Source: Clostridium tertium (GTDB taxonomy: Bacteria; Bacillota; Clostridia; Clostridiales; Clostridiaceae). From it: DNA of 39,634 bases. The translations under genes were made by a program, and so were the position numbers. Positions 17,600 to 25,956 of the stretch are shown here, piece by piece. Below the pieces are notes generated by a model, which saw nothing but the letters and a program-made list of their open reading frames with translations, was not told where the DNA came from and did not search any database. Each line of letters starts with the position of its first letter. Within the stretch, counting starts at the first letter, position 1. The DNA is taken from contig NZ_JAGGJY010000024.1 in the NCBI RefSeq assembly GCF_017873245.1, forward strand, positions 1-39,634, in the 5' to 3' direction.

Positions 17600-17839
17600 T
17601 TAAATTATTTCTTTAAACTCATTTTGCTCTTTCTCATATATATGTTTATATCTTATACTATCCCTTGATATAATTTCATCTATGTATTTTTTTTCTTCTA
17701 TTCTAATGCAAATTCCACAGCTTTGTGTAATTGCTGTAGGAGTTGGCATCATCTTAAAGATCATATTTTCTTCCTTTAACACTTTTTCTCCATTCATAGC
17801 ATCTAGCGTATTTTTAAAAACTATAATATAGTACTTCAT
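17600..17839 (-). CDS. DUF3343 (putative Se/S carrier-like) protein
   Basis: A 79-residue protein starting MKYYIIVFKNTLDAMNGEKVL. It follows the DUF3343 (PF11823) pattern: a small alpha/beta fold that begins with a strand-helix like other carriers, a PTP stretch and a Cys pair in QSCGICIR. The family is described as putative selenium/sulfur carriers and often lies beside the class V aminotransferase family encoded divergently here. A TTG six codons upstream (17857) is in frame, but GGGAGG is correctly spaced for the ATG at 17839. It is the first gene of a probable DUF3343-mscS-DUF951 operon. Biochemical role is unproven. Confidence 0.85.
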   Translation of the reverse strand: MKYYIIVFKNTLDAMNGEKVLKEENMIFKMMPTPTAITQSCGICIRIEEKKYIDEIISRDSIRYKHIYEKEQNEFKEII

Positions 17840-18048
17840 AATGTCCTCCCTTTTCAAGTTTATTTATGTTTAATTATATTATATATATGTTTTAATTAAG
17901 AATCTATATTAATAACTTTATATAATCTTATTCATTTATAAAAATACTCACTATATTTAAATATATGTATTTTTTATCAAAAGCCAATTTACTTAAGACT
18001 TTCTCTTCTATTACATTTAAAATCCCCTTATTTTATAAATTTATTATT

Positions 18049-18077
18049 TTGTAAATACTATTAAAGTATCTTATAAT
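18049..18077 (+). promoter_or_regulatory. probable promoter of the cysteine-desulfurase-like gene
   Basis: TTGTAA (18049-18054) and a perfect TATAAT (18072-18077) are 17 nt apart, about 45 nt before the start codon. The rest of the 281-bp divergent gap (17840-18120) is AT-rich without further recognisable elements. Confidence 0.55.
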
Positions 18078-18120
18078 TTTATTATAAAATTAAGCTTATA
18101 TAAATTAAAAGGAGTAAATT

Positions 18121-19275
18121 ATGAATATATATTTAGATAATGCAAGTACAACATTTCCTAAGCCTAAAAATGTTGTTGATTCTATATGCAACTTTCTAAC
18201 TAACATTGGAGGAAACCCTGGCCGCTCTAACCATAATAATGCTCTACAAACTAATAGACTTTTATTTGAGGCAAGAGAAATTATATCTGATTTTTTCAAA
18301 TTTAATTCTATTGAAAATGTAATATTTACTAATAACATAACCACTTCATTAAATATATTAATAAATGGATCACTTGTAGCTGGAGACCATGTAATAACAT
18401 CTTCTATGGAACATAACTCTGTTTTGAGACCATTAGTCAATTTAAAAAATAAAGGAATAATAGAATTAGATATTATAAATGCTGATAAATTTGGTTTTGT
18501 TTCTGTTGAAGAAATTAGAAGTAACATAAAAATAAATACTAAAATGGTAGTTCTTAGCCAAGCTTCTAATGTAATAGGAAGTATTCAACCAATTAAGAAA
18601 ATTGGAACTTTATGTAAAAGCAAAAATATATTTTTTTTATTAGATACTGCTCAGGGAGCAGGAGTATTAGATATAGACTTTACAGATCTTAACTTAAGTG
18701 CACTAGCTTTTACTGGACATAAAAGTTTATTTGGTCCTCAAGGAATTGGTGGTTTTATAATAGATGATAGTCTTAATAATATATGTAAGCCATTTATTTT
18801 AGGAGGAACTGGAAGTTTGTCTCATTCATTAGAACAACCTGATTTTTTACCTGATAAATTTGAATCTGGTACTCTTAATATGCCTGGAATAGTAGGCTTA
18901 GTTGAAGGGATTAAATTTATTAAGAATGAAGGGATAAATACTATTTATAATAAAAATAAATTTTTAAGGAATCATCTTGTCAACGAAATTTCTAACATCA
19001 AAGATATAATTCTTTACGAAGATATTAATAATAGCAATTATACCTCATGCGTTTCATTTAATATTAATAATATTGATACTGCTGAATTATCCTTTGCTCT
19101 TGATAATGATTTTGGAATAAAAAATAGATCTGGTCTTCATTGTGCTCCACTTGCACATAAGACTATAGGAAGTTTCCCATCAGGTACTGTAAGATTAAGC
19201 CTTAGTTACTTTAATGAAAAATCAGATATTAATTACACAATAGACTGCATAAATAAAATAATAAAGTCAAAATAA
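18121..19275 (+). CDS. class V aminotransferase, cysteine desulfurase family
   Basis: A 384-residue PLP enzyme of the NifS/Csd type. The N-terminus YLDNASTTFPKP is the family signature, His98 lies in SSMEHNSVLRP (about 94-104), the PLP-binding Lys is Lys201 in FTGHKSLFGP, and Cys341 in RSGLHCAPLAH is in the position of the persulfide-forming Cys. Overall it resembles the subgroup TIGR01977 (EF2568-like), which is genomically tied to DUF3343. It could release sulfur from cysteine or selenium from selenocysteine; the substrate is not decidable. AAAAGGAG precedes the ATG by 7 nt. It runs head-on to replication, divergent from the DUF3343 gene. Confidence 0.92.
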   Translation: MNIYLDNASTTFPKPKNVVDSICNFLTNIGGNPGRSNHNNALQTNRLLFEAREIISDFFKFNSIENVIFTNNITTSLNILINGSLVAGDHVITSSMEHNSVLRPLVNLKNKGIIELDIINADKFGFVSVEEIRSNIKINTKMVVLSQASNVIGSIQPIKKIGTLCKSKNIFFLLDTAQGAGVLDIDFTDLNLSALAFTGHKSLFGPQGIGGFIIDDSLNNICKPFILGGTGSLSHSLEQPDFLPDKFESGTLNMPGIVGLVEGIKFIKNEGINTIYNKNKFLRNHLVNEISNIKDIILYEDINNSNYTSCVSFNINNIDTAELSFALDNDFGIKNRSGLHCAPLAHKTIGSFPSGTVRLSLSYFNEKSDINYTIDCINKIIKSK

Positions 19276-19285
19276 CCTTGAATAT

Positions 19286-19327
19286 AAACCTCCCTTATTG
19301 TCAATAATTTCAATAAAGGAGGTTTTT
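19286..19327 (+). terminator. terminator hairpin overlapping the yyaC ribosome binding site
   Basis: Arms 19286-19300 and 19311-19325 pair over 15 positions with one mismatch, with a 10-nt loop and a T5 run (19323-19327). It looks like the intrinsic terminator of the upstream gene. Its right arm is also the AAAGGAGG (19315-19322) that serves the yyaC ATG at 19330. Confidence 0.8.
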
Positions 19328-19329
19328 CT

Positions 19330-19938
19330 ATGAATGAACCATTTTCAATCGATTCATTATCGCCTAATTCTTATATGGAAATTAGAGATTATTTATATAA
19401 CAACCTAAAGGATATACTTCACTCAAATAGAGATATAATCTTCATTTGCATAGGAACCGATAGATGTACAGGTGATTCCCTAGGTCCACTAATTGGATAT
19501 AAATTAAAGAACATTTCAAAAAATAAAATTCACATTTATGGGTCATTAGAAACTCCTGTTCACTCTAAGAACCTTATTGAAATAATAAATAAAATTAATT
19601 TGAATTTTGATAACCCCTATATTATTGCTATAGATTCATGTTTAGGAAAAATAAGCAATATAGGGAAAGTTTTTATTGATAAAAAGCCTCTTCAACCTGG
19701 ATTAGCCTTAAATAAAAACCTCCCCCCTATAGGAGATTTAAGTATCACAGGAATTGTAAATATTGGAGGAAGCTTTGAGTTTATAGTTTTACAAAATACA
19801 CGATTGTATACAGTAATGAGCCTAGCTGATTGCATATATAAAGGTATTTATCATTTCATATTGAAAGTATCTAAAGAATTTGAATATATTAATAAACCTT
19901 CTAAATTAAATTATTTACAAGAAAATGAGAGCCTATAA
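19330..19938 (+). CDS. yyaC: spore protease YyaC family protein
   Basis: A 202-residue protein of the YyaC family (TIGR02841), related to the germination protease GPR that cuts small acid-soluble spore proteins. Visible family segments include FICIGTDRCTGDSLGPLIG (about 37-55), YGSLETPVHSKNL (about 72-84), IAIDSCLGK (about 103-111) and PPIGDLSITGIVNIGG (about 133-148), with the acidic Asp residues expected of this fold. YyaC members are spore-former specific. I found no convincing forespore-sigma promoter: a GCATA at 19247-19251 lacks a GG-type -10. It lies downstream of the cysteine-desulfurase-like gene, behind a terminator-like hairpin. Confidence 0.9.
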   Translation: MNEPFSIDSLSPNSYMEIRDYLYNNLKDILHSNRDIIFICIGTDRCTGDSLGPLIGYKLKNISKNKIHIYGSLETPVHSKNLIEIINKINLNFDNPYIIAIDSCLGKISNIGKVFIDKKPLQPGLALNKNLPPIGDLSITGIVNIGGSFEFIVLQNTRLYTVMSLADCIYKGIYHFILKVSKEFEYINKPSKLNYLQENESL

Positions 19939-19953
19939 GACTCTCATTTTTTT
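19922..19953. terminator. terminator of yyaC, overlapping its stop codon
   Basis: A perfect 10-bp stem (19922-19931 with 19941-19950) whose loop contains the yyaC stop codon (19936-19938), followed by a T7 run. The A-rich left flank could let it also close the converging DUF4446 gene. Confidence 0.85.
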
Positions 19954-20452
19954 ATTTTTTATTAATTGCTTCGTTTAAGACATATGACTCTTCTTCAGAT
20001 AACTCATATCTTGAAATTCCCTTATCAACTGGTTTTGCATATGTAGTACTATCTTGTCTTGAATAAATTCCAGTAATTAGAACACCATCATTATATGAAT
20101 CTAATATTGCTATTGAAAAGCTTAAATCGCTTCCTACATCAGGAAAAGCCTTATATCTCATTATAGCTATTTTATTTACACACCCTTTCATTTCTTCCCT
20201 TATTACGTCACACTTATTAAGGGCCTCATTTGAAAACTCCATAGCCTTATCTATTTCATCTAACTTAGAAGATATAAGTTCTTCTAAATTTTTATTATTT
20301 ACGCCTCTCATCATTCTTCTATATTTCTTTTCAAGTTTATTTATAGATCTTATTAAATAAATTACAATTATAAAAAGTAGTAACATTATAATAAGTAATC
20401 CAACAATAATAAAAGGTGAATTTTCATTTATTATTTTAAGTACATCTTCCAC
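19952..20452 (-). CDS. DUF4446 family membrane-anchored protein
   Basis: A 166-residue protein with one N-terminal membrane helix (about 14-36, very rich in Ile, Leu and Val). A charged, probably coiled-coil stretch follows (about 38-90, with RSINKLEKKYRRMM and SKLDEIDKAME). The C-terminal domain matches DUF4446 (YKAFPDVGSDLSFSIAILDSYNDGVLITGIYSRQ, with conserved Gly and Asp). It starts with GTG 8 nt after GAGGAG. It sits next to the parS sites downstream of parB, a common place for this family in clostridia. Function is unknown; a role connected to segregation is only suggested by position. Confidence 0.88.
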   Translation of the reverse strand: MEDVLKIINENSPFIIVGLLIIMLLLFIIVIYLIRSINKLEKKYRRMMRGVNNKNLEELISSKLDEIDKAMEFSNEALNKCDVIREEMKGCVNKIAIMRYKAFPDVGSDLSFSIAILDSYNDGVLITGIYSRQDSTTYAKPVDKGISRYELSEEESYVLNEAINKK

Positions 20453-20495
20453 TTTTAATGCTCCTCTCTAAATCTTATAAGGAAATAATATAAAA

Positions 20496-20511
20496 TGTTT
20501 CACGTGAAACA
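20496..20511. promoter_or_regulatory. parS: parS site 1
   Basis: The 16-bp palindrome TGTTTCACGTGAAACA matches the Spo0J/ParB consensus at every position. ParB loads here as a CTP-dependent clamp. It lies between parB and the DUF4446 gene. Confidence 0.96.
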
Positions 20512-20530
20512 TAATTTATATATTTCATAA

Positions 20531-20546
20531 TGTTTCACGTGAAACA
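20531..20546. promoter_or_regulatory. parS: parS site 2
   Basis: A second perfect copy of TGTTTCACGTGAAACA, 35 bp centre-to-centre from the first and 1 bp beyond the parB stop codon (20548-20550). Together the two copies form a strong ParB loading point about 9.7 kb from oriC. Confidence 0.96.
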
Positions 20547-20547
20547 C

Positions 20548-21399
20548 TTATAAATTAATTATTTCTAGTATCCTTTGTAAATCTTCATTTGAATAATATT
20601 CTATTTCTATTTTCCCTTTATTATTTTTATTGCTAATACTTACTTTAGTTCCAAAATAATTTTGCAATCTTTCCGTTACATCCTTATAATATGGATTTAT
20701 CTCCCTTACTTTTTCTTTATCTTTTTCCTTTTTCTCAGATCCTAAATATCTTACCAATCTTTCTAATTCTCTGACAGATAGCTTTTCATCTATAACCTTT
20801 TGAGCTACTTCGCATTGAATTTCAGGGTCTTCAATTGATAATAATACCCTTCCATGTCCTTCTGTAATAACTTCATCAATTAAATATTGCTTTACAGTTT
20901 CACAAAGATTAGTAAGTCTTATTACATTACTTATTGCAACTCTAGACTTTCCTACTCTTTTACTAAGTTCTTCTTGAGTTAAATTGAAATCACTTAATAA
21001 TTTTTTATATGCTATAGCTTCTTCAATAGGATTTAAGTCTTGTCTTTGAATATTTTCTATTAAAGATACCTCTAATATATTTTTTTCAGTTAACTCCATT
21101 ATTATAGCTGGTATTTCTTTTAATCCTAATAACTTTGCAGCTCTCCATCTTCTTTCACCAGCAACTATTATATAACTGTTATCTTTTTTATTTAAAATTA
21201 TAGGTTGTATTATTCCATGTTCTTTAATTGATTGAGCTAATTCTGCTATCTTTTCATCATCAAAAGCCTTTCTTGGCTGATCTTCATTGCTTCTAATTAA
21301 ATTTATAGATATAACTGATGGTTTATTATTTTCTTTACTTCCGTTATCATTAGGAATTAATGCACCTAACCCTTTTCCCAATGCTGATTTTTTATTCAT
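20548..21399 (-). CDS. parB: chromosome partitioning protein ParB/Spo0J
   Basis: A 283-residue parS-binding CTPase. The N-terminus KKSALGKGLGALIPN is the typical Spo0J start that stimulates ParA. The CTP-binding domain holds the GERRWRAAKLLG motif (about 86-97) and ENIQRQDLNPIEEA (about 121-134). The helix-turn-helix region is about 145-165 (TQEELSKRVGKSRVAISN) and a short dimerisation domain closes the protein. GTAGGTG lies about 7 nt before the ATG. It is 14 nt downstream of parA, forming a parAB operon. Confidence 0.97.
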   Translation of the reverse strand: MNKKSALGKGLGALIPNDNGSKENNKPSVISINLIRSNEDQPRKAFDDEKIAELAQSIKEHGIIQPIILNKKDNSYIIVAGERRWRAAKLLGLKEIPAIIMELTEKNILEVSLIENIQRQDLNPIEEAIAYKKLLSDFNLTQEELSKRVGKSRVAISNVIRLTNLCETVKQYLIDEVITEGHGRVLLSIEDPEIQCEVAQKVIDEKLSVRELERLVRYLGSEKKEKDKEKVREINPYYKDVTERLQNYFGTKVSISNKNNKGKIEIEYYSNEDLQRILEIINL

Positions 21400-21413
21400 A
21401 ATTATTCACCTAC

Positions 21414-22175
21414 TTACTGCCTACTTAAAAACTCTTTTGTTAATGACTTATAAGATTCAGCGCCCTTGCACTTTTCATCGTATAGCATTATTGGCAATCC
21501 AAAACTAGGAGCCTCTGCTAATCTTATATTTCTTGATATTTTAGTTTCATAAACCTTCTCATTAAAGAAGTTCTTCACTTCTTCAAGAACTTCATTACTT
21601 AAATTAGTTCTATAATCATACATAGTCATTACAACACCTTCTATTTCAAGGTTTTTATTTAATGATTTTTTAACTAATTGAATAGTATTTATAAGCTGTC
21701 CTACTCCTTCAAGTGCATAAAACTCACATTGAATTGGTATTAATACTGATTCAACTGATGTTAATGCATTAATTGTTAATACTCCTAATGATGGTGGACA
21801 ATCTATGAAAATAAAATCATATTCATCCTCTACTTCTTTAATTTTATTTGTTAAAATAGTTTCTCTATCTTCTTTACCTATGATCTCAACTTCCGCACCT
21901 GCTAACTCCATTGTTGATGGAGCTATAAATAAATTTTGTACTAATTCACTTTTTAATATAACCTCTCTTAATGAGGCATCTGATGTTAATACATCATACA
22001 TTGATAATTCTAAATTTCTCTTATCTAAGCCTAACCCACTTGTTGTATTTCCTTGGGGATCTATATCTATTGTTAATACCTTATAACCCTCCATAGCTAG
22101 ATATGCGCATAAGTTTATGTTTGTAGTCGTTTTTCCAACTCCGCCCTTTTGATTAAATATACAAACCTTTTTCAT
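21414..22175 (-). CDS. parA: chromosome partitioning ATPase ParA/Soj
   Basis: A 253-residue deviant-Walker ATPase. The P-loop is FNQKGGVGKTTT (about 7-18) with both the signature and the P-loop Lys. Switch motifs are DIDPQGNTTSG (about 38-48) and FIDCPPSLG (about 121-129). Length is standard. The only usable start is the ATG at 22175, because an in-frame TAG lies 12 nt upstream and no alternative start codon lies between. The nearest good Shine-Dalgarno (GGGGTG) ends 23 nt upstream, with a hairpin in between. Confidence 0.97.
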   Translation of the reverse strand: MKKVCIFNQKGGVGKTTTNINLCAYLAMEGYKVLTIDIDPQGNTTSGLGLDKRNLELSMYDVLTSDASLREVILKSELVQNLFIAPSTMELAGAEVEIIGKEDRETILTNKIKEVEDEYDFIFIDCPPSLGVLTINALTSVESVLIPIQCEFYALEGVGQLINTIQLVKKSLNKNLEIEGVVMTMYDYRTNLSNEVLEEVKNFFNEKVYETKISRNIRLAEAPSFGLPIMLYDEKCKGAESYKSLTKEFLSRQ

Positions 22176-22206
22176 ATAAAAGCTCTATTTTAGAGCTTCA
22201 CCCCCC
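22176..22206 (-). promoter_or_regulatory. parA translation initiation region with intervening hairpin
   Basis: On the minus strand GGGGGGTG (22206-22199) is followed by one A, a 6-bp stem (22197-22192 with 22186-22181, 5-nt loop), five bases and the ATG (22175). Linear spacing is 23 nt; looping out the hairpin leaves 6 nt, the optimum. An additional A-T pair can extend the stem to 7 bp. Confidence 0.7.
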
Positions 22207-22302
22207 TTCTCATATTAATATTATATATACTTTTTACTAATATTAAAAGATTAACATAATAAAAATTGATTAAATTAATAATCAAATTTAAATTCATAAA
22301 AA

Positions 22303-22339
22303 AATAAGTATATTCTTATTAAATAAGAATATACTTATT
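22303..22339 (-). terminator. terminator of the noc-type gene
   Basis: A perfect 18-bp A/T-rich inverted repeat (22303-22320 with 22322-22339) just past the stop codon, followed on the minus strand by an uninterrupted T run. It separates the noc-type gene from parAB. Confidence 0.88.
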
Positions 22340-22343
22340 AAAG

Positions 22344-23126
22344 TTATTTTTTAGGTATAGAAACTGTTATTTGTATAAACTCCTCATCATCCTTAAACTT
22401 ATATTCAGCTGGTATATTAAACTTATCAAATACTTGCTTTATAGTGTTTACATACAGTTTTGCCGGAAATACACTCTTAACCCTTTTCTTCTCTTTGTTA
22501 TTTAATTCTTCTCCAGCTAATTTTAACAGTTCTTTATTAACTGCTTCTTCTGTAGCTTTAACATTAAGAGAATTCTTTATTACCTTTTCTACAACCTTTA
22601 ATTGTAGTTCTTCATTAGGTAATGATAGTAACGCTCTTGCATGCCTCTCTGTTAATTTATTTTCTATACAAACCGATCTAACACTCGGAGTAAGTTTTAA
22701 TAATCTTAGCTTATTAGCTATAGTTGATTGTTTTTTACCCATTCTTTTAGCTAATTCATCTTGGGTAAATTTATGATCATTTATAAGATTATAATAAGCC
22801 TCAGCTTCTTCTATAAAATTTAAATCCTCTCTTTGTAAATTCTCTAACAAAGCTATTTCAGCAGATTGTGTATCAGTTATTTCAATAATATTACATGGTA
22901 CATTTTCTAATTCTGCCATTCTTGCAGCTCTCCATCTTCTTTCACCTGCTACTAATTCAAAGTTTTCTCCCCTTCTTCTAACAGTAATAGGTTGAATTAT
23001 TCCATGTTCCTTTATAGATTGAGATAATTCTTCTAATGCTTCTTCGTTAAAAAATCTTCTAGGCTGATAAGTATTTGGAAATATCTTATTTACACTTATA
23101 CTTGTAATTTCTCTATTCATATGCAC
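22344..23126 (-). CDS. noc: second ParB-family protein, nucleoid occlusion (Noc) type
   Basis: A 260-residue ParB paralog. It has the CTP-binding motif GERRWRAARMAEL (about 61-73), ENLQREDLNFIEEAEAY (about 94-110), a helix-turn-helix around FTQDELAKRMGKKQSTIANKL (about 119-139) and a C-terminal dimerisation domain. Position upstream of parAB and downstream of rsmG matches noc in Firmicutes. Compared with Bacillus Noc it lacks the N-terminal membrane-binding amphipathic extension, starting almost directly at the CTP-binding domain. The start is ambiguous: GTG at 23126 (AGGGG 8 nt upstream) or ATG at 23120. The call as Noc rests on synteny. Confidence 0.85.
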   Translation of the reverse strand: MHMNREITSISVNKIFPNTYQPRRFFNEEALEELSQSIKEHGIIQPITVRRRGENFELVAGERRWRAARMAELENVPCNIIEITDTQSAEIALLENLQREDLNFIEEAEAYYNLINDHKFTQDELAKRMGKKQSTIANKLRLLKLTPSVRSVCIENKLTERHARALLSLPNEELQLKVVEKVIKNSLNVKATEEAVNKELLKLAGEELNNKEKKRVKSVFPAKLYVNTIKQVFDKFNIPAEYKFKDDEEFIQITVSIPKK

Positions 23127-23331
23127 CCAACCATCCCCTATTATTCTAAGTTACCATTTTATTCAATAAAGTAAAAATTCTATTTTCTTCTCTAATTTCC
23201 TTCTTTTTATTATCTAATATTATAAGACAAATTAGTTTATTATAATTTAATAAATTACAAATGGACTCATATATATCAATAAATTTTTATTAATCGACTA
23301 TTTTTATTTAGTTATATTGTAGAATTTAATT

Positions 23332-24051
23332 CTATTTTATAGGTTTTTTGTTTATTGTTCCTGCCTTTCTAGGATATACCTTTGAGCATTTATTAATTTT
23401 TTTAATTTCTACAATATTATGCTTCAGGTTAGATTCTTCTATATTTACCTCAATTATCTCTTTTAATTCTCCACCTAAAACTGCTATTGCCTTGTGTCCA
23501 TCTTTAATTTCTTCTTCTATAGCAGGGCCCTTTAATGCTACAAAGTGTCCACCTACTTTTATGTAAGGCATACAAAACTCCGATAAGACCGCCATATTTG
23601 CTACTGCCCTTGATGTGGCTACATCAAACTTTTCTCTTAATTCTGGTTTTCTTGCACCATCTTCTGCTCTTGAATGAATTGTAGCTACATTTTTTAACCC
23701 TATATTATTAATAACTGTATTTAAAAAATTAATTCTCTTATTCAATGAATCTAATAATGTTACTTGAACATTTGGATTCATTATAGCTATAGGTAAACCT
23801 GGAAAGCCTGCTCCTGTTCCTACATCTATTATAGTTTTTGCATTCTTAATAGCATCTGATTTAAAAGCCTTAATACAATCTATAAAATGTTTTTTTATTA
23901 CTTCCTCATCTTCTGTTATTGCAGTAAGATTAATCTTTTCATTCCACTCTTGAAGTAATCTCATATATTTTATAAATTTCTCATATTGATTCTCTGATAA
24001 TTCCATTCCTACTTCTAAAGAAGCCTCTTTCATTAATTGAAAATATTCCAT
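23332..24051 (-). CDS. rsmG: 16S rRNA (guanine527-N7)-methyltransferase
   Basis: A 239-residue SAM-dependent enzyme that methylates G527 of 16S rRNA; loss gives low-level streptomycin resistance in other bacteria. The SAM motif I is [17 protein letters not shown] (about 73-89) and family motifs [12 protein letters not shown] (about 99-110) and SRAVANM (about 147-153) are present. TTGGAGGA precedes the ATG. It is 17 nt downstream of mnmG, as in the classical gidA-gidB pair. Confidence 0.97.
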   Translation of the reverse strand: MEYFQLMKEASLEVGMELSENQYEKFIKYMRLLQEWNEKINLTAITEDEEVIKKHFIDCIKAFKSDAIKNAKTIIDVGTGAGFPGLPIAIMNPNVQVTLLDSLNKRINFLNTVINNIGLKNVATIHSRAEDGARKPELREKFDVATSRAVANMAVLSEFCMPYIKVGGHFVALKGPAIEEEIKDGHKAIAVLGGELKEIIEVNIEESNLKHNIVEIKKINKCSKVYPRKAGTINKKPIK

Positions 24052-24068
24052 AGTTCCTCCAAAGAAAT

Positions 24069-25943
24069 TTATTTCTTATATTGATGTTCTAAATAAATTA
24101 ATAGTACTGATATATCAGCTGGTGATACCCCTGATATTCTTGATGCTTGCCCTATACTTACAGGTCTAATATTAGATAGCTTTTGAATTGCTTCTGTTCT
24201 TAATCCCTTTACGTCCGCATATTCTAGATCTTCAGGAATTAATTTCTTCTCAAACTTTTTAAATTGTCTTACTTGATCCAATTGACTATCTATATAACCT
24301 TCATATTTAGCAATTATATTTATTTGTTCCCCGATATCATCTTCATAGTCAGGTCTATCAATATCTAAGCTTGCTAAGCTAAAATAATCTAATTCTGGTC
24401 TTTTAATTAATTCATAGAAGCTTATAGGCTTCTTAAGCTCTGTTGAGCCCATTGAAACTAAGAATTCATTTGTTTCTTTCTTATTGGTTATTTGAAGTTC
24501 CTTTAATCTCTTTGCTTCATTTTCTATATTATTCTTTCTTGTTAGGAACCTTTGATATCTTTTTTCTGTTGCAAGGCCAACTTTGTACCCAATTTCAGTT
24601 AATCTAAAATCGGCATTATCTTGTCTTAATAATAATCTATACTCAGCTCTTGATGTCATCATTCTATATGGTTCATTAGTGCCTTTAGTAACTAAATCAT
24701 CGATAAGTACGCCCATATACCCATCAGATCTAGTTAATATCATAGGCTCTTTATCTTTAATCTTTAAAGACGCGTTTATTCCAGCAACTATCCCTTGTGC
24801 AGCTGCTTCTTCATAACCTGAACTACCATTTAATTGCCCAGCTCCATATAATCCATCGAAATTTTTAAATTCTAATGTTGGTTTTAACTGAGTTGGATCA
24901 ATTGAATCATATTCTATTGCATATGCAGTCCTCATTATCTCTACATTTTCTAGTCCAGGAACAGTTCTTAGCATTTGTAACTGTACATCTTCTGGAAGTG
25001 ATGAAGACATTCCTCCAATATACATCTCTTGAGTATCTTCACCTTCTGGTTCTATAAATAATTGATGTCTTTCCCTATCTGGGAATCTCATAACTTTATC
25101 CTCTATTGATGGACAATATCTAGGTCCTACCCCCTCGATTAATCCATTATACATTGGAGATCTTTCTATGTTTTCTTGTATTATTTTATGTGTTTCTCCA
25201 CTTGTATAAGTTAACCAACAAGAAACTTGTTCCCTAGATATATCATCACTCATAAATGAAAATGGAACTATCTTTTCATCTCCTGGTTGCTCTACCATTT
25301 TTGAAAAATCAACAGATCTTTTATTTATTCTCGCTGGAGTACCAGTTTTAAATCTTCTTAATGATATTCCTAAATCGATTAATGATTGTGATAATTCATT
25401 AGCAGCTGCTAATCCATTTGGTCCACTATTATAAGTAACCTCACCTATTATTATTCTTGCTCTAAGATATGTACCTGTAGTTAATATAATAGCCTTACAA
25501 CTGAAGTATCCACCATTCTTTGTAAGTACACCTTTAACTTTTCCATCTTCTATATCTACTTCTATAACTTCTAATTGCCTCAAACTAAGGTTTTCTTGAT
25601 TTTCAAGTACATTCTTCATTCTATTTTGGTATTTCTTTTTATCTGCTTGCGCTCTTAAAGAATGTACAGCAGGCCCCTTTGACGTATTTAGCATTCTTGA
25701 TTGAATAAATGTGTTGTCTATATTAACCCCCATCTCTCCACCTAATGCATCTATTTCTCTTACCAAGTGACCTTTTGCAGTACCTCCTATATTAGGATTA
25801 CAAGGCATCATAGCTACAGAATCAAGATTAGTAGTACAAATTAATGTTTTTAATCCCATTCTAGCTGCTGCAAGTGCTGCTTCACAACCAGCATGACCAG
25901 CACCAACAACTACTACATCGTATTCTCCCGCATTATATTTCAT
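24069..25943 (-). CDS. mnmG: tRNA uridine-34 5-carboxymethylaminomethyl synthesis protein MnmG
   Basis: A 624-residue FAD protein that, with MnmE, modifies the wobble uridine of certain tRNAs. FAD-binding motif [17 protein letters not shown] (about 14-30), signature [22 protein letters not shown] (about 47-68), the second family signature near [21 protein letters not shown] (about 364-384) and the helical C-terminal tRNA/MnmE-binding domain are present. An upstream GTG at 25967 is in frame, but the ribosome binding site TAGGAG lies between it and the ATG at 25943, which is taken as the start. It is 13 nt after mnmE, probably cotranscribed mnmE-mnmG-rsmG. Confidence 0.97.
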   Translation of the reverse strand: MKYNAGEYDVVVVGAGHAGCEAALAAARMGLKTLICTTNLDSVAMMPCNPNIGGTAKGHLVREIDALGGEMGVNIDNTFIQSRMLNTSKGPAVHSLRAQADKKKYQNRMKNVLENQENLSLRQLEVIEVDIEDGKVKGVLTKNGGYFSCKAIILTTGTYLRARIIIGEVTYNSGPNGLAAANELSQSLIDLGISLRRFKTGTPARINKRSVDFSKMVEQPGDEKIVPFSFMSDDISREQVSCWLTYTSGETHKIIQENIERSPMYNGLIEGVGPRYCPSIEDKVMRFPDRERHQLFIEPEGEDTQEMYIGGMSSSLPEDVQLQMLRTVPGLENVEIMRTAYAIEYDSIDPTQLKPTLEFKNFDGLYGAGQLNGSSGYEEAAAQGIVAGINASLKIKDKEPMILTRSDGYMGVLIDDLVTKGTNEPYRMMTSRAEYRLLLRQDNADFRLTEIGYKVGLATEKRYQRFLTRKNNIENEAKRLKELQITNKKETNEFLVSMGSTELKKPISFYELIKRPELDYFSLASLDIDRPDYEDDIGEQINIIAKYEGYIDSQLDQVRQFKKFEKKLIPEDLEYADVKGLRTEAIQKLSNIRPVSIGQASRISGVSPADISVLLIYLEHQYKK

Positions 25944-25956
25944 ATTTATATTTCTC

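Noticed and set aside
18105..18527. 140-codon minus-strand frame at the start of the cysteine-desulfurase-like gene
   Set aside because: It overlaps the start of a conserved enzyme and its promoter region and shows no family features.
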